A DNA stretch of 64,000 nt from Limosilactobacillus panis (GCF_019797825.1 NZ_CP081855.1:1798001-1862000); one strand, 5' to 3'; positions 42,666 through 51,536 are shown, numbered from the stretch's first letter. The notes: a model not told the origin generated them from the sequence alone. Translations and numbers: made by a program.

Positions 42666-43422
42666 GCCCATCTTAGAACTAAAGGATGTCAAAACCATCG
42701 TTAACAAGGGGACGAGCAACGAAACGACCATCCTCAAGGGGATTAACCTCAAGATTAACGAAGGCGACTTCATTACCATCGTGGGGACAAACGGGGCCGG
42801 TAAGTCAACCCTCTTCAACGTTATCGGGGGAAACCTCCGGGCCGACTACGGGGAAATCCTCCACAACGGTCACGACATCACCAAGACCACCGAGGAGCAG
42901 CGGACAACGTTCTTAGCACGGGTCTTCCAGGACCCTAAGTTGGGAACGGCTCCCCGGATGACGGTAGCGGAAAACATGCTGCTGGCAACGAAACGGGGGG
43001 AGCGCCGTCACCTCACCCTGCGGAAGCTCAAGGGGAACATGGCCCGCTTTACCAAGCTGGCCGCCACCATGAATAACGGCCTGGAAAACCGGATGACCAC
43101 CGCAACGGGTGCCCTCTCCGGTGGCCAACGGCAGGCCCTGAGTTTCCTGATGGCCACCCTCAAACGACCGGACATCCTCTTGCTAGATGAACACACCGCT
43201 GCCCTTGACCCCCACACCAGTCAAAACCTCATCCACGCCACGAACGAACGAATCACCCAGGACCATCTGACGGCCTTGATGATCACCCACCACCTGGAGG
43301 ACGCCATCAAGTACGGCAACCGGCTGATCGTCCTTAAAGACGGTCAAATCAAGGCGGACTACCAAGGGGCTGACAAGGCTCGTTTGACGGCCAAGGACCT
43401 GTACGAATACTTCGAAAGTTAG
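42658..43422 (+). CDS. trpZ: ABC transporter ATP-binding protein, TrpZ-like
   Basis: 254 residues: Walker A GTNGAGKST (about 43-51), Q-loop FQDPKLGTAPRMTVAENM, signature LSGGQRQALSF, Walker B DILLLDEHTAALDP (with EHTAALDP typical of COG1101), and H-loop ITHHLE. ATG at 42658 overlaps the trpY stop region. A weak hairpin GCTTCC/GGAAGC follows, then the C69 dipeptidase gene. Confidence 0.88.
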   Translation: MNKPILELKDVKTIVNKGTSNETTILKGINLKINEGDFITIVGTNGAGKSTLFNVIGGNLRADYGEILHNGHDITKTTEEQRTTFLARVFQDPKLGTAPRMTVAENMLLATKRGERRHLTLRKLKGNMARFTKLAATMNNGLENRMTTATGALSGGQRQALSFLMATLKRPDILLLDEHTAALDPHTSQNLIHATNERITQDHLTALMITHHLEDAIKYGNRLIVLKDGQIKADYQGADKARLTAKDLYEYFES

Positions 43423-43503
43423 TCTTCCGCCAGCTTCCATTTGAGGAAGCCCTTTCTTAGGCCTACAATGGGGAGTGAATAATCATTTAAGGAGGACATT
43501 AAT

Positions 43504-44901
43504 ATGCCATGTACTACAATTCTTGCTGGTAAGAAAGCTACCGCCGATGGCTCGACGATGATCGCCCGAAACGAAGACTACGGACACGCCTTTAACCCCA
43601 AACGGTTCATCGTGGTTACCCCCGACCAACAACCAAAAAATTACCAATCAATCACTTCTAAGTGTAAGGTCGACCTGCCGGACAACCCCCTCCGCTACAC
43701 CGCCCTGCCGGAAATCCCCACAAACGAAAAGAAAATGGGAATCTGGGGCGAAGGTGGAATCAACGCCGCTAACGTTGCCATGTCAGCAACCGAAACCAGC
43801 ACTACCAACCCCCGCGTTCTTGGTATCGACCCGATGAACAAGGCCGGAATCGGTGAAGAAGATTTTGTCACCATCGTCCTGCCCTACATCCACTCGGCCA
43901 AAGAGGGGGTACAGCTGCTCGGCCGCTACCTTGAGAAGTACGGAACCTACGAGTCCAACGGGGTGATCTTCTCCGACAAGGACGATATCTGGTACATGGA
44001 AACCATCGGTGGCCACCACTGGGCTGCCAAACGGGTCCCCGACGATGCATATGTGGTGGCCCCAAACTGGTTCAGCATCACTGACTTTGACTTCCAGGCG
44101 GCGGACACGATGGCCTCCGCGGACCTTGAAGACATGATCAAGGACCACCACCTCAACATTGATGGCGGCACAAGCTACAACTTCCGCCACATCTTCGGGA
44201 GCCACAACGATTCCGACTACGACTACAACATCCCGCGCCAGTGGTACATCCAAAAGCTTTTCAACCCGAGCGACGTTGAAGAGCCAGATAACCCAGACCT
44301 GCCCTTCGCCAAGAAGCCGGAACACTTACTCACGATTGAAGACTTCAAATACGCCCTGAGCTCTCGCTACCAGCACACCCCATACGATCCATACAGTGAC
44401 CGGGGGAGTGTTGCCGAGCAGCACGCCTTCCGGCCAATTGGTTTCCAGCGGAACCAGGAAATCCACATCATGCAGATCCGTAATGACGTGCCCGAAGACA
44501 TTGCCGCCATCTGCTGGCTAGCATTCGGTCCCAACGCCTTCAACGGCATTGCCCCGTTCTACACGAACGTGGCGGATACCCCTGCCCAGTACCGGGACAC
44601 ACAGGCGAAGTTCAACATTAGTAACATGTACTGGCTGACCCACGCCATCACCACGATTGCCGATGACCACCCGAAGCGTTACAACGCAATGCTCGAGGAC
44701 CTGAAGCAAAACACCATTGCCTACGGGCGGCACGTTCTGATGACCACTGACCAGGCCGCTGCTAAGCTGACCGGCAAGAAAGTCCAGGAGTGCCTGCAAG
44801 CAGCAAACGAAAAGACTGCCCAGGGAGCCTATAACTACGCAATGAAGTGCCTTGGCGACATGGTCGAAACCGGGTCGCTGCAGATTCGTCTCAACTATTA
44901 A
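43504..44901 (+). CDS. pepD: C69 family dipeptidase
   Basis: 465 residues. Ntn-hydrolase with the nucleophile Cys at position 3 (MPCTTILAGKKATADGS) followed by the conserved ARNEDYG; other family blocks are WGEGGINAANVAMSATET and YMETIGGHHWAA. Lactobacillar PepD cleaves a wide range of dipeptides, not prolyl ones. Full length. AAGGAGG six to ten bases upstream. TACAAT at 43463 is a possible -10. Terminator follows. Confidence 0.92.
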   Translation: MPCTTILAGKKATADGSTMIARNEDYGHAFNPKRFIVVTPDQQPKNYQSITSKCKVDLPDNPLRYTALPEIPTNEKKMGIWGEGGINAANVAMSATETSTTNPRVLGIDPMNKAGIGEEDFVTIVLPYIHSAKEGVQLLGRYLEKYGTYESNGVIFSDKDDIWYMETIGGHHWAAKRVPDDAYVVAPNWFSITDFDFQAADTMASADLEDMIKDHHLNIDGGTSYNFRHIFGSHNDSDYDYNIPRQWYIQKLFNPSDVEEPDNPDLPFAKKPEHLLTIEDFKYALSSRYQHTPYDPYSDRGSVAEQHAFRPIGFQRNQEIHIMQIRNDVPEDIAAICWLAFGPNAFNGIAPFYTNVADTPAQYRDTQAKFNISNMYWLTHAITTIADDHPKRYNAMLEDLKQNTIAYGRHVLMTTDQAAAKLTGKKVQECLQAANEKTAQGAYNYAMKCLGDMVETGSLQIRLNY

Positions 44902-44919
44902 TAACGAAGATTTTTCTAA

Positions 44920-44949
44920 GCACCCTCAAACTGACGAGGGTGTTTTTTT
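44920..44949 (+). terminator. Terminator of pepD
   Basis: CACCCTC / GAGGGTG (44921-44927, 44936-44942) followed by seven T. Confidence 0.88.
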
Positions 44950-45028
44950 ATCAGCACTGGACTAACTTTTAGCGTGACTTTTCCACCATAGGTTTCGTAC
45001 AATAGTTACTGTTGGAGGAATTTTGCGC

Positions 45029-46351
45029 ATGGATAAGTTATTTGAACACACGTCAATTAAGAAGGCCTACTTCACCCTGGCACTGCCGGTCGTGCTGAGC
45101 ATGACGGTCACCCTGATCTACAACATGGTCGACACCTTCTTCGTCGCTAAGACGCAGAACCCGGACCTGGTTGCCGGGGTGTCACAGGGGGCACCAATCT
45201 TCACCCTGATGATTGCCTTGGGAGACATTTTCGGCCTGGGCGGTAGCTCCGTCATTTCCCGCCTCTTTGGTGAGCACCGTGACAAGACGGGACGCTACGT
45301 CAGCGGATACTGTTTCTACGCCTCCATCATCTGTGGAATCATCGTCACCATCCTGATGGTCGCCTTCCAGACTCCCTTCCTGCACCTGCTCGGGGCTTCG
45401 CCGAATACCTGGAAATACGCTCGCGAGTACTACCTGGTAATGGCGTGGGGGGCGCCCTTCGTAATCTTCGGTCTTACACCAACTAATATTCTGCGGACCG
45501 AAGGATTAGCGGTCCAGTCGATGATTGCCAGCATGACCGGGACGGGAATCAACATCATCTTGAACCCAATCTTTATCTTCACGTGCGGCTGGGGGGCTGC
45601 AGGGTCGGCCTTAGCCACCGTCACCTCGACCGTAATTGGTGACGTCATCATGATCTACTACACCCGCTACAAGAGTAAGAAACTGACCACCTCAATTAAG
45701 GAGACCAAGATCAGTCGTCACCTCCAGTGGGAAATCTATGCCATCGGGATTCCGGCCTCAATTACTAACCTAATGGCCACCTTCGCCACTGCACTGACCA
45801 ACCGCTACCTGATTACTTACGGGGCCAGCAGTGTTGCCGCAATGGGAATCGCCCTTAAGATTAGTATGGTCACCAACATGATTGTCGTTGGTCTGGCTTT
45901 TGGCGCCCAACCGCTAATTGGTTACACGTACGGGGCCAAGGACCGCAAGCGTTTCAACGCCACGGTCCGTTTCGACATCATGGTGATTGCCAGTCTGGCC
46001 ATTGCAATGACAATCCTGCTAATCATCTTTGCCCCATTCTTAATTCGGCTCTTCATGAAGGACCCGACCGTTATCCGGGAAGGGACCGGCATGATTCGTT
46101 GGCTAAGTTCGTCCGCCGTCTTATCGGGGATCATCCTGGTCTTCACGACAATGTTCCAGTCGATGGGGAAGGCAGTCCCGGCCTTCTGGCTTTCGTTTTG
46201 CCGGCAGGGGCTGATCTTTGCCCTGGTAATCATCCTGATGAACAGCCTATTCGGTTACCACGGGATTATTGCGGCCCAACCGGTTGCGGACCTGTTGACC
46301 TTTATCCTTTCAATTATTCTCTACCGAATTTACCAGCCAAAATTTGAGTAA
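45029..46351 (+). CDS. MATE family efflux transporter
   Basis: 440 residues from ATG 45029 (GGAGG ten bases upstream; a TTG six bases earlier is too close to the SD). Twelve membrane segments in two MATE halves: LALPVVLSMTVTLIYNMVDTFFV (parts), LGGSSVISRLFGEHR, NPIFIFTCGWGAAGSALATV and later GLAFGAQPLIGYTYGAKDRKRF. Na+ or H+ driven drug/metabolite efflux. Resembles the DinF/MepA-like branch of Firmicutes. It ends at its own strong terminator before repeat element B. Confidence 0.9.
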   Translation: MDKLFEHTSIKKAYFTLALPVVLSMTVTLIYNMVDTFFVAKTQNPDLVAGVSQGAPIFTLMIALGDIFGLGGSSVISRLFGEHRDKTGRYVSGYCFYASIICGIIVTILMVAFQTPFLHLLGASPNTWKYAREYYLVMAWGAPFVIFGLTPTNILRTEGLAVQSMIASMTGTGINIILNPIFIFTCGWGAAGSALATVTSTVIGDVIMIYYTRYKSKKLTTSIKETKISRHLQWEIYAIGIPASITNLMATFATALTNRYLITYGASSVAAMGIALKISMVTNMIVVGLAFGAQPLIGYTYGAKDRKRFNATVRFDIMVIASLAIAMTILLIIFAPFLIRLFMKDPTVIREGTGMIRWLSSSAVLSGIILVFTTMFQSMGKAVPAFWLSFCRQGLIFALVIILMNSLFGYHGIIAAQPVADLLTFILSIILYRIYQPKFE

Positions 46352-46356
46352 AAAAA

Positions 46357-46394
46357 GAGGGTGAGAAAAAATCACATTTTTTCTCACCCTTCTT
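46357..46394. terminator. Terminator of the MATE gene
   Basis: Perfect AGGGTGAGAAAAAA / TTTTTTCTCACCCT (46358-46371, 46377-46390), flanked by A-run and TCTTT; active-looking in both directions. Confidence 0.85.
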
Positions 46395-46403
46395 TATATT
46401 TCT

Positions 46404-46581
46404 CGAATATTACATAGTAATCGCGGAAAAACCAAATAGGCTTGCTGCGCGTCGAAGCGTGCTCCTAGTGTCTAGCGCCGCGAAGCAAGTCCATTGATTA
46501 CGGACAATCGCCAGCCCGTACCGTGCTAACGATCGTCCTATACTAGCCATACGGAGCACTCTGATGCTTTTTTCCCAGCTT
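46404..46581. repeat. Structured intergenic repeat, copy B (178 nt)
   Basis: Second copy of the element at 18869-19001, with the same 5' hairpin (ATTAC/GTAAT), GTGCTCC/GGAGCAC stem, CTAG pair and TACTAGCCATACGGAGCAC end. It contains 45 additional nt in two pieces: about 46434-46457 (with GGCTTGCTGCGCG) and 46475-46496 (with CGCCGCGAAGCAAGTCC). The two pieces are complementary (CTTGCT/AGCAAG, CGCG/CGCG), forming an extra stem of about 12 bp that encloses GTGCTCC. It begins 5 nt after the trxA stop in the minus direction. Confidence 0.75.
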
Positions 46582-46586
46582 GTTTA

Positions 46587-46904
46587 TTATTCAGCTAACT
46601 TGCGTTTCAGATAGTGGGCGAGCTTAGCCTCTGGGTATACCCCCGTCACCTTTTCCTTGGCCTGGCCATCCTTAAAGAGGACCAGGGACGGGATACTCAT
46701 TACCTTGTAACGCTCCGCAATTTCTTGGTTGTTATCCACGTTAAACTTCACAAACTTGATCTGGCCAGCAAACTGCTTTTCCAGGCGGTCCATAACCGGC
46801 GCCATCATCTTGCAGGGACCACACCACGGGGCCCAAAAGTCAACCACGGTCACTGGTCCTTGCACCTCTTGGTCAAAGTTCTCACTAGTTGCTTCAATTG
46901 CCAT
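46587..46904 (-). CDS. trxA: Thioredoxin
   Basis: 105 residues, canonical thioredoxin fold with WCGPC (Cys28, Cys31), cis-Pro SIPSLVLF and the C-terminal helix. Reduces cytoplasmic disulfides, recycled by thioredoxin reductase. The ATG overlaps the terC stop (TAATG) and its SD lies within terC, so expression is coupled to terC. Possibly a second trxA-type gene besides a housekeeping copy elsewhere. Confidence 0.94.
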   Translation of the reverse strand: MAIEATSENFDQEVQGPVTVVDFWAPWCGPCKMMAPVMDRLEKQFAGQIKFVKFNVDNNQEIAERYKVMSIPSLVLFKDGQAKEKVTGVYPEAKLAHYLKRKLAE

Positions 46905-47659
46905 TAGTTTTGCTCCTTGTTCTTATTCCGCCGGACGAAATGAATAATAATCGTCAAGGCAAAAACAGATAGAATAAATATACCGAAAATCCCCGATGGA
47001 ATCTCAATATCAATTGCGGGGATCGTCAAGAAGAGCTTGATGGCAATGATAAAGATCAGAATATAGGCCATCGGCTCCAGCTCAGGAATCCGCCGCATCA
47101 ATTTCATGATAATCTCCGCGACCCCCCGCATGCAGGCAATCCCGATTATTCCCCCAATTAGAACGATTACGGGGTTTTCAGAAATAGCCAACGAGGCCAA
47201 AACAGAGTCAACCGAGAAAATGATGTCCATAAACTCGATTTGGGCAACCACCGTCCAAAAGAGTTTGCGCCCTTTTAACCCAGCGGCACTGTTGCGGACC
47301 TTTCTCCGCCGCCGCTTCCCATGGTAACGGGCGGCAAAGAAACGGTACACCAGATAAATTAAGTAGGCAGCGCCAATTACCTTAATTTCCCAGAAGTTGA
47401 TCAGGTAGGTTCCCACCCCAATAATTAGGAAGCGGAAGAGGTATGAACCCCAAATACCGTAGAAGAGTGATTCCTCTTGTTCCTTTAGGGTTGGCAACAC
47501 CCGTGTCTGGGCAGCCAAGACAACCGCGTTATCAACCGACAGTAGGCACTCAATCATTACCAATGAAAAGATGATTAGCCAGTCTTGACCCGAAGTAATT
47601 ACCGTTGCCCAGTTATGTGGATCAAAAAACGGTCCATATAACTTTTCTAAAAGTGACAA
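46904..47659 (-). CDS. TerC family integral membrane protein
   Basis: 251 residues, seven or so membrane segments. Family blocks: SVDNAVVLAAQ (about 42-52) and EFMDIIFSVDSVLASLAIS (about 128-146), each with Asp residues thought to bind metal ions. TerC/MeeF-type proteins export Mn2+ for metalation of secreted enzymes in Bacillus; such enzymes include LTA synthase, also encoded in this window. TTG start with GGGAGGA upstream. Coupled to trxA. Confidence 0.9.
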   Translation of the reverse strand: MSLLEKLYGPFFDPHNWATVITSGQDWLIIFSLVMIECLLSVDNAVVLAAQTRVLPTLKEQEESLFYGIWGSYLFRFLIIGVGTYLINFWEIKVIGAAYLIYLVYRFFAARYHGKRRRRKVRNSAAGLKGRKLFWTVVAQIEFMDIIFSVDSVLASLAISENPVIVLIGGIIGIACMRGVAEIIMKLMRRIPELEPMAYILIFIIAIKLFLTIPAIDIEIPSGIFGIFILSVFALTIIIHFVRRNKNKEQN

Positions 47660-47690
47660 TTAATGTCCTCCCTTTTATGTTTATATTTAT

Positions 47691-48596
47691 CTATCTAACT
47701 AAGTCGTATTTTACCAGAAAATTGTGAAAATATGGTGGTAAAGGTGCCTGAATTTCTTTTCTTTGGAAAGTAAAGGGGAGGACCAGTTCCTGAATAGCAC
47801 CGTGGAGCAGCATTGCCGGTGCCGGTTGCGCGTTATAGAGGGGGTCCCCAATTATGGGGTGGCCAGCGTGGGCCAGGTGAACCCGAATCTGGTGGGTCCG
47901 CCCGGTCACCAGGCGAAGGCGGACTAACGAATACCGATGGTTTACCGCAACGACGTGGTAAAGGGTCCGGGCGGCCTTCGCGTTTTGCCCACCAACCATG
48001 TACTTCCGCTTGTCAGTCGGGTCACTACCAATGGGCCAGGCCAGCTCCCCGTCCCTACTCATCTGCCCCGCCACAACAGCTAGGTACTGCCGGTGAATTT
48101 GCCCACTGCTGATCAGGCGGTTCAAGATGGGAACCACTACCGGATTCTTGGCAACCAGCATCGCCCCACTGGTTTCCTGGTCCAGGCGGTGAACCATGTA
48201 GGCACTGCCATTCAGGTAGCCCGCCACATCGTTCATCAGCGTTCCTAACTCGCCATGGTAGTTAGGGTGGCTCTTCTGGCCCCGGGGCTTGTTAACGACA
48301 ATAACATCCCGGTTTTCAAAGAGGACCTGAAGCTGGGGATGCGGGGTCGGCACGTAGTCGTTGGCATCCGGCGTCCGCAATTCGTCGCCCACAAACCGCA
48401 ACGTGACCTGGTCACCAGGGCGGACGGGTTCATTGACGTACTGGTAGTGGCCATTGACTAAGACGTTGTGGCGGCGACGCAAGTAGTGGATGTAGCGGTT
48501 AGGCAGCAGCCACTGGTCATGCAGTAGTTCCCGGAGGCTCTTGACTGCCTGCTTAGGACCCAGTTGCTCAGTGATTTTCCAACGGATATTTCCCAT
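47691..48596 (-). CDS. RluA family pseudouridine synthase
   Basis: 301 residues. Catalytic Asp in MVHRLDQETSGAMLVAKN (about 139-156), preceded by the VVNKPRGQKSHP segment, and later GRTHQIRVHLAHAGHPIIGDPLY. An S4-like RNA-binding part is at the N-terminus (LLHDQWLLPNRYIHYLRRR region). Makes pseudouridine in rRNA or tRNA; target site unknown (RluD-like). AAAGGAGG precedes the ATG. Confidence 0.92.
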   Translation of the reverse strand: MGNIRWKITEQLGPKQAVKSLRELLHDQWLLPNRYIHYLRRRHNVLVNGHYQYVNEPVRPGDQVTLRFVGDELRTPDANDYVPTPHPQLQVLFENRDVIVVNKPRGQKSHPNYHGELGTLMNDVAGYLNGSAYMVHRLDQETSGAMLVAKNPVVVPILNRLISSGQIHRQYLAVVAGQMSRDGELAWPIGSDPTDKRKYMVGGQNAKAARTLYHVVAVNHRYSLVRLRLVTGRTHQIRVHLAHAGHPIIGDPLYNAQPAPAMLLHGAIQELVLPFTFQRKEIQAPLPPYFHNFLVKYDLVR

Positions 48597-48734
48597 CTTG
48601 TCCCCTCCTTTAGACCTCTTTATTCTAAATATTTCCCGGGAAATTGTGAAGCTTTCATATTGATTTAGCGGTCTGACTTTACTTTCCCCCGTTTCTATCG
48701 TTAAATAATATTATAAGTATTTTTAAGGAGATGA

Positions 48735-49658
48735 ATGGCATTGTTAAGCGCGGAAAAAATCAACGACCACAGTCACTGGATCAGTGTCTTTGAGCCCCTG
48801 CCCCGCGAACGGGTCGACCTGATCGATAAGTACGAAGTGACCCAGGAGCTGCTTGACTATGCCATTGACCCCTACGAAAAAGCACGGGTGGAAGTCGACC
48901 CGGACGCCGGGGTTACCCTGCTCATTTTCGACGTTTACGTTCCCACCCACGCGGTGACGGCTCCCCAAACGGCGCCGATTGGGATCATGTTAACCACGAA
49001 TAACATCATCACCTTCACGAACGCGAAGACGAACTTTGTCAACGGAATCATCGCCAACGAGCTAAAGACGCTTCACCGCCGGGGCCCAGTCACTGACAAG
49101 CTTAACCTGGTTTTTCCGGTTCTCTACCGCCTTTCCACCAGCTACTTTGGTCCCCTCCGGCGAGTCGACCAACAGCGGCAGCAAATTCAGCAGAACCTGC
49201 AGAAGCGGACGGGGCGCAAGGCAATCACCGAGTTCATGGAAATCGAGACCGGCCTGGTCTACATCTTGACGTCACTCAAAGGGAACGTCTCCCTGCTGGA
49301 AGAGTTTAAGCGGCGGTTTCTTAAACGGATGTCGACCCGGCAATGTAACGACCTCGATGACGTTATCGTTGAAGCCCAGCAGGGACTGGAAATGGCCCAA
49401 ATGACATCGGACGTTTCCGAGCGGGTCTCAAACGCCTACAGCAAGGTCCTGGATAGTGACCTGAACCAAACGATGAAGTACCTGACAATTTACTCGATCG
49501 TCCTGTCGATTCCAACGATTGTTTCCGGATTCTACGGGGAAAACGTTAAGCTCCCCCTGGCTAACGGCAACCTCTCCTGGTTACTCACCCTGATGATTAC
49601 CCTGATCCTGATGGTCGCCTGCGTAATCTTCCTTATTAACCGGCGCTGGTGGAAATGA
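48735..49658 (+). CDS. corA: CorA family magnesium transporter with GEN motif
   Basis: 307 residues. Cytoplasmic N-domain, long helix (LNLVFPVLYRLSTSYFGPLRRVDQQRQQI, parts around 118-155) and two C-terminal membrane segments. The filter loop reads YGENV (Gly268-Glu-Asn270) in place of the classic YGMNV, keeping Gly and Asn. SD AAGGAG lies only 4 bases before ATG 48735; a TTG at 48741, in frame, has ideal spacing, so the true start may be two codons later. Pentameric Mg2+ (or Co2+/Ni2+) channel. Confidence 0.88.
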   Translation: MALLSAEKINDHSHWISVFEPLPRERVDLIDKYEVTQELLDYAIDPYEKARVEVDPDAGVTLLIFDVYVPTHAVTAPQTAPIGIMLTTNNIITFTNAKTNFVNGIIANELKTLHRRGPVTDKLNLVFPVLYRLSTSYFGPLRRVDQQRQQIQQNLQKRTGRKAITEFMEIETGLVYILTSLKGNVSLLEEFKRRFLKRMSTRQCNDLDDVIVEAQQGLEMAQMTSDVSERVSNAYSKVLDSDLNQTMKYLTIYSIVLSIPTIVSGFYGENVKLPLANGNLSWLLTLMITLILMVACVIFLINRRWWK

Positions 49659-49733
49659 GACGTTAACGAACTTTTATGTTCATCTTATCCGAGACTACCG
49701 GAAAATCCGAACAAGGTGCTTGTCATCAGCGGT

Positions 49734-49762
49734 TTGACATGGTAGGATATCAACAATGCAAT
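49734..49762 (+). promoter_or_regulatory. Promoter of the purine riboswitch transcript
   Basis: TTGACA (49734-49739), 17-base spacer, TGCAAT (49757-49762) as a weak -10. Confidence 0.55.
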
Positions 49763-49773
49763 TTACTAAACAA

Positions 49774-49892
49774 GTGGCCTATATAATGCCGTAATACGGA
49801 CGGCAGTCTCTACCCGGAGCCATAAACTCTGGACTATAAGCAATTTGAACATAAGCTCTCATTGCTTTGCAAAAGGCAAGGAGAGCTTTTTT
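49774..49892 (+). promoter_or_regulatory. Purine (guanine-type) riboswitch with terminator
   Basis: Aptamer 49774-49845: P1-side CTATATAAT, P2 TGCCG/CGGCA, junction AGTCTCTACC, P3 CCGGAG/CTCTGG and the 3' part GGACTATA. The C in GACTATA corresponds to the base that reads guanine or hypoxanthine; adenine sensors have U. The expression platform is AAGCTCTC/GAGAGCTT (49853-49860, 49881-49888) plus a T run. Ligand binding should terminate transcription of the permease gene. Confidence 0.92.
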
Positions 49893-49931
49893 ATAGGCCG
49901 CGAATTAACTTCATATTGGGAGGAATAATTC

Positions 49932-51254
49932 GTGAAGCAAGTATCCGCAACTGTAAAGAACGACCAAGCACCGACCGGCTTTGCTGGCCAGTGGCGTAAC
50001 TTTATCCTGGGTTTTCAGCACCTTCTAGCCATGTACTCCGGAGATGTCCTGGTCCCCCTGTTGATTGGTCACTACCTGCATTTTTCGACGGTGCAAATGA
50101 CCTACTTGGTCTCAATTGACATCTTCATGTGTGGGGTTGCCACCCTACTCCAACTCAAACAAACGCCCCTGACCGGGATCGGCCTGCCGGTTGTCCTTGG
50201 CTGTGCAGTCCAGGCGGTTACGCCCTTGGAATCCATCGGGGGCAAACTAGGGATTACCTACATGTACGGGGCCATCATCGCGGCCGGTATCTTTGTCTTC
50301 CTAATCGCCGGCTTCTTTGCCCACCTCAAGCGCTTCTTCCCACCAGTCGTCACCGGCTCACTAATCACGATTATCGGCTTCACACTGGTGCCGGTTGGCT
50401 TCCAGGACCTCGGTGGGGGAAACGCATCTGCTAGTTCCTTCGGTGCCCCAGTTAACCTATTAATTGGCTTTCTGACCATCGTCATTATCCTGCTGTTTTC
50501 CGCCTTTGCCCGCGGCTTCATGAAGTCAATTGCCATCCTGATTGGGATCCTGCTCGCCTCGTTTATCGCCGGCGGCTTAGGTCAGGTCTCATTGACCCCG
50601 GTCAGTGAAGCAGCCTGGTTCCACGCCCCGCAGCTGTTCTTCTTTGGGATTCCCCGTTTCAACCTTAGCGCAATGGTCACCATGATTTTGGTGTCCTTGA
50701 CGACCATGATCGAATCCACCGGGGTCTTCTTCGCCCTCAGTGACATCACCGGACGTCAGTTAACCACCCAGGACCTGGAACGCGGGTACCGGGCGGAAGG
50801 AATTGCGGCCGTCCTCGGTGGCCTGTTCAATACCTTCCCCTACTCAACCTTCTCGGAAAACGTGGGGGTTCTCAAGATGTCAGGGGTTAAAACGCGGCGG
50901 CCAGTTTACTATGCCGCCTTCCTGCTCCTGATCTTGGGACTGCTGCCCAAGATTGGGGCACTGGCAACGGTCATCCCCGAACCCGTCCTGGGTGGCGCAA
51001 TGATTGTGATGTTCGGGATGGTCGGGGTCCAGGGGGTCCAAATTCTCCACAAGGTGGACTTCACCAAGAACGCCAACCTGCTAACCGCCTCGGTTTCAAT
51101 CGGGCTCGGCCTGGGGATTACCATGTATCCCCAGCTATTCCAACACATGCCAACGGAAGTCCAGATCATCCTGGGCAACGGGATCGTGGTTACCAGTGTT
51201 TCGGCTGTCTTGTTGAACCTGCTCTTCAACCACAAGTGGGCCCGGCACGAATAA
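49932..51254 (+). CDS. NCS2 family purine (xanthine) permease
   Basis: 440 residues, GTG start with GGGAGG eight bases upstream. Fourteen hydrophobic segments of the NCS2/UraA fold: FQHLLAMYSGDVLVPLLIG near the N-terminus, QTPLTGIGLPVVLGCAVQAVTPL, the family glutamates in TMIESTGVFFALSDITG and later NTFPYSTFSENVGVLKMSGV (PbuX-like NTFPYTTFSQNVG). The riboswitch supports guanine/xanthine as the cargo, taken up with H+. Confidence 0.93.
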   Translation: MKQVSATVKNDQAPTGFAGQWRNFILGFQHLLAMYSGDVLVPLLIGHYLHFSTVQMTYLVSIDIFMCGVATLLQLKQTPLTGIGLPVVLGCAVQAVTPLESIGGKLGITYMYGAIIAAGIFVFLIAGFFAHLKRFFPPVVTGSLITIIGFTLVPVGFQDLGGGNASASSFGAPVNLLIGFLTIVIILLFSAFARGFMKSIAILIGILLASFIAGGLGQVSLTPVSEAAWFHAPQLFFFGIPRFNLSAMVTMILVSLTTMIESTGVFFALSDITGRQLTTQDLERGYRAEGIAAVLGGLFNTFPYSTFSENVGVLKMSGVKTRRPVYYAAFLLLILGLLPKIGALATVIPEPVLGGAMIVMFGMVGVQGVQILHKVDFTKNANLLTASVSIGLGLGITMYPQLFQHMPTEVQIILGNGIVVTSVSAVLLNLLFNHKWARHE

Positions 51255-51261
51255 TTATTCA

Positions 51262-51290
51262 TTGACAAAGAATTATTCACACGCTATCAT
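51262..51290 (+). promoter_or_regulatory. Promoter of the nhaC T-box leader
   Basis: TTGACA (51262-51267), 17-base spacer, TATCAT (51285-51290), directly after the permease stop. Confidence 0.8.
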
Positions 51291-51296
51291 AGCTTT

Positions 51297-51520
51297 AACA
51301 ATTATCATTTCAGTAGACGCTTCGTTCGGTGTCAGAGAGCCGGTGGGGATGTGCGAACCGGTCAGGCGGAGAATGTCGAATTATCACGGATAAATAATTG
51401 TCCGGCCACATTCAGTGCCGTTACCACCTGATATGAGGATGGAGTATTTCCATAACTCGGGTGGTACCGCGGTTTAAAACAGTCGCCCCGTTGAAGCAAA
51501 ATTCAACGGGGCGTTTTTTC
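51297..51520 (+). promoter_or_regulatory. T-box riboswitch upstream of the NhaC-family gene
   Basis: Stem I with AGAGAGCCGG and GCGAACCGGT, T-box TCGGGTGGTACCGCGG (51457-51472), terminator CGCCCCGTTGAA / TTCAACGGGGCG (51484-51495, 51502-51513) and six T. The specifier loop reads GAATTATCACGG; by the same offset as in the brnQ T-box the codon would be ATC (51383-51385, Ile), but TAT (Tyr) one base earlier is not excluded. Tyrosine has been proposed for T-box-linked NhaC transporters, so the amino acid remains open. Confidence 0.88.
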
Positions 51521-51536
51521 GTAAGGAGGAGTTAAA

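Noticed and set aside
48597-48734. M-box (Mg2+) riboswitch before corA
   Set aside because: The gap is only 138 nt and shows none of the conserved M-box stems.
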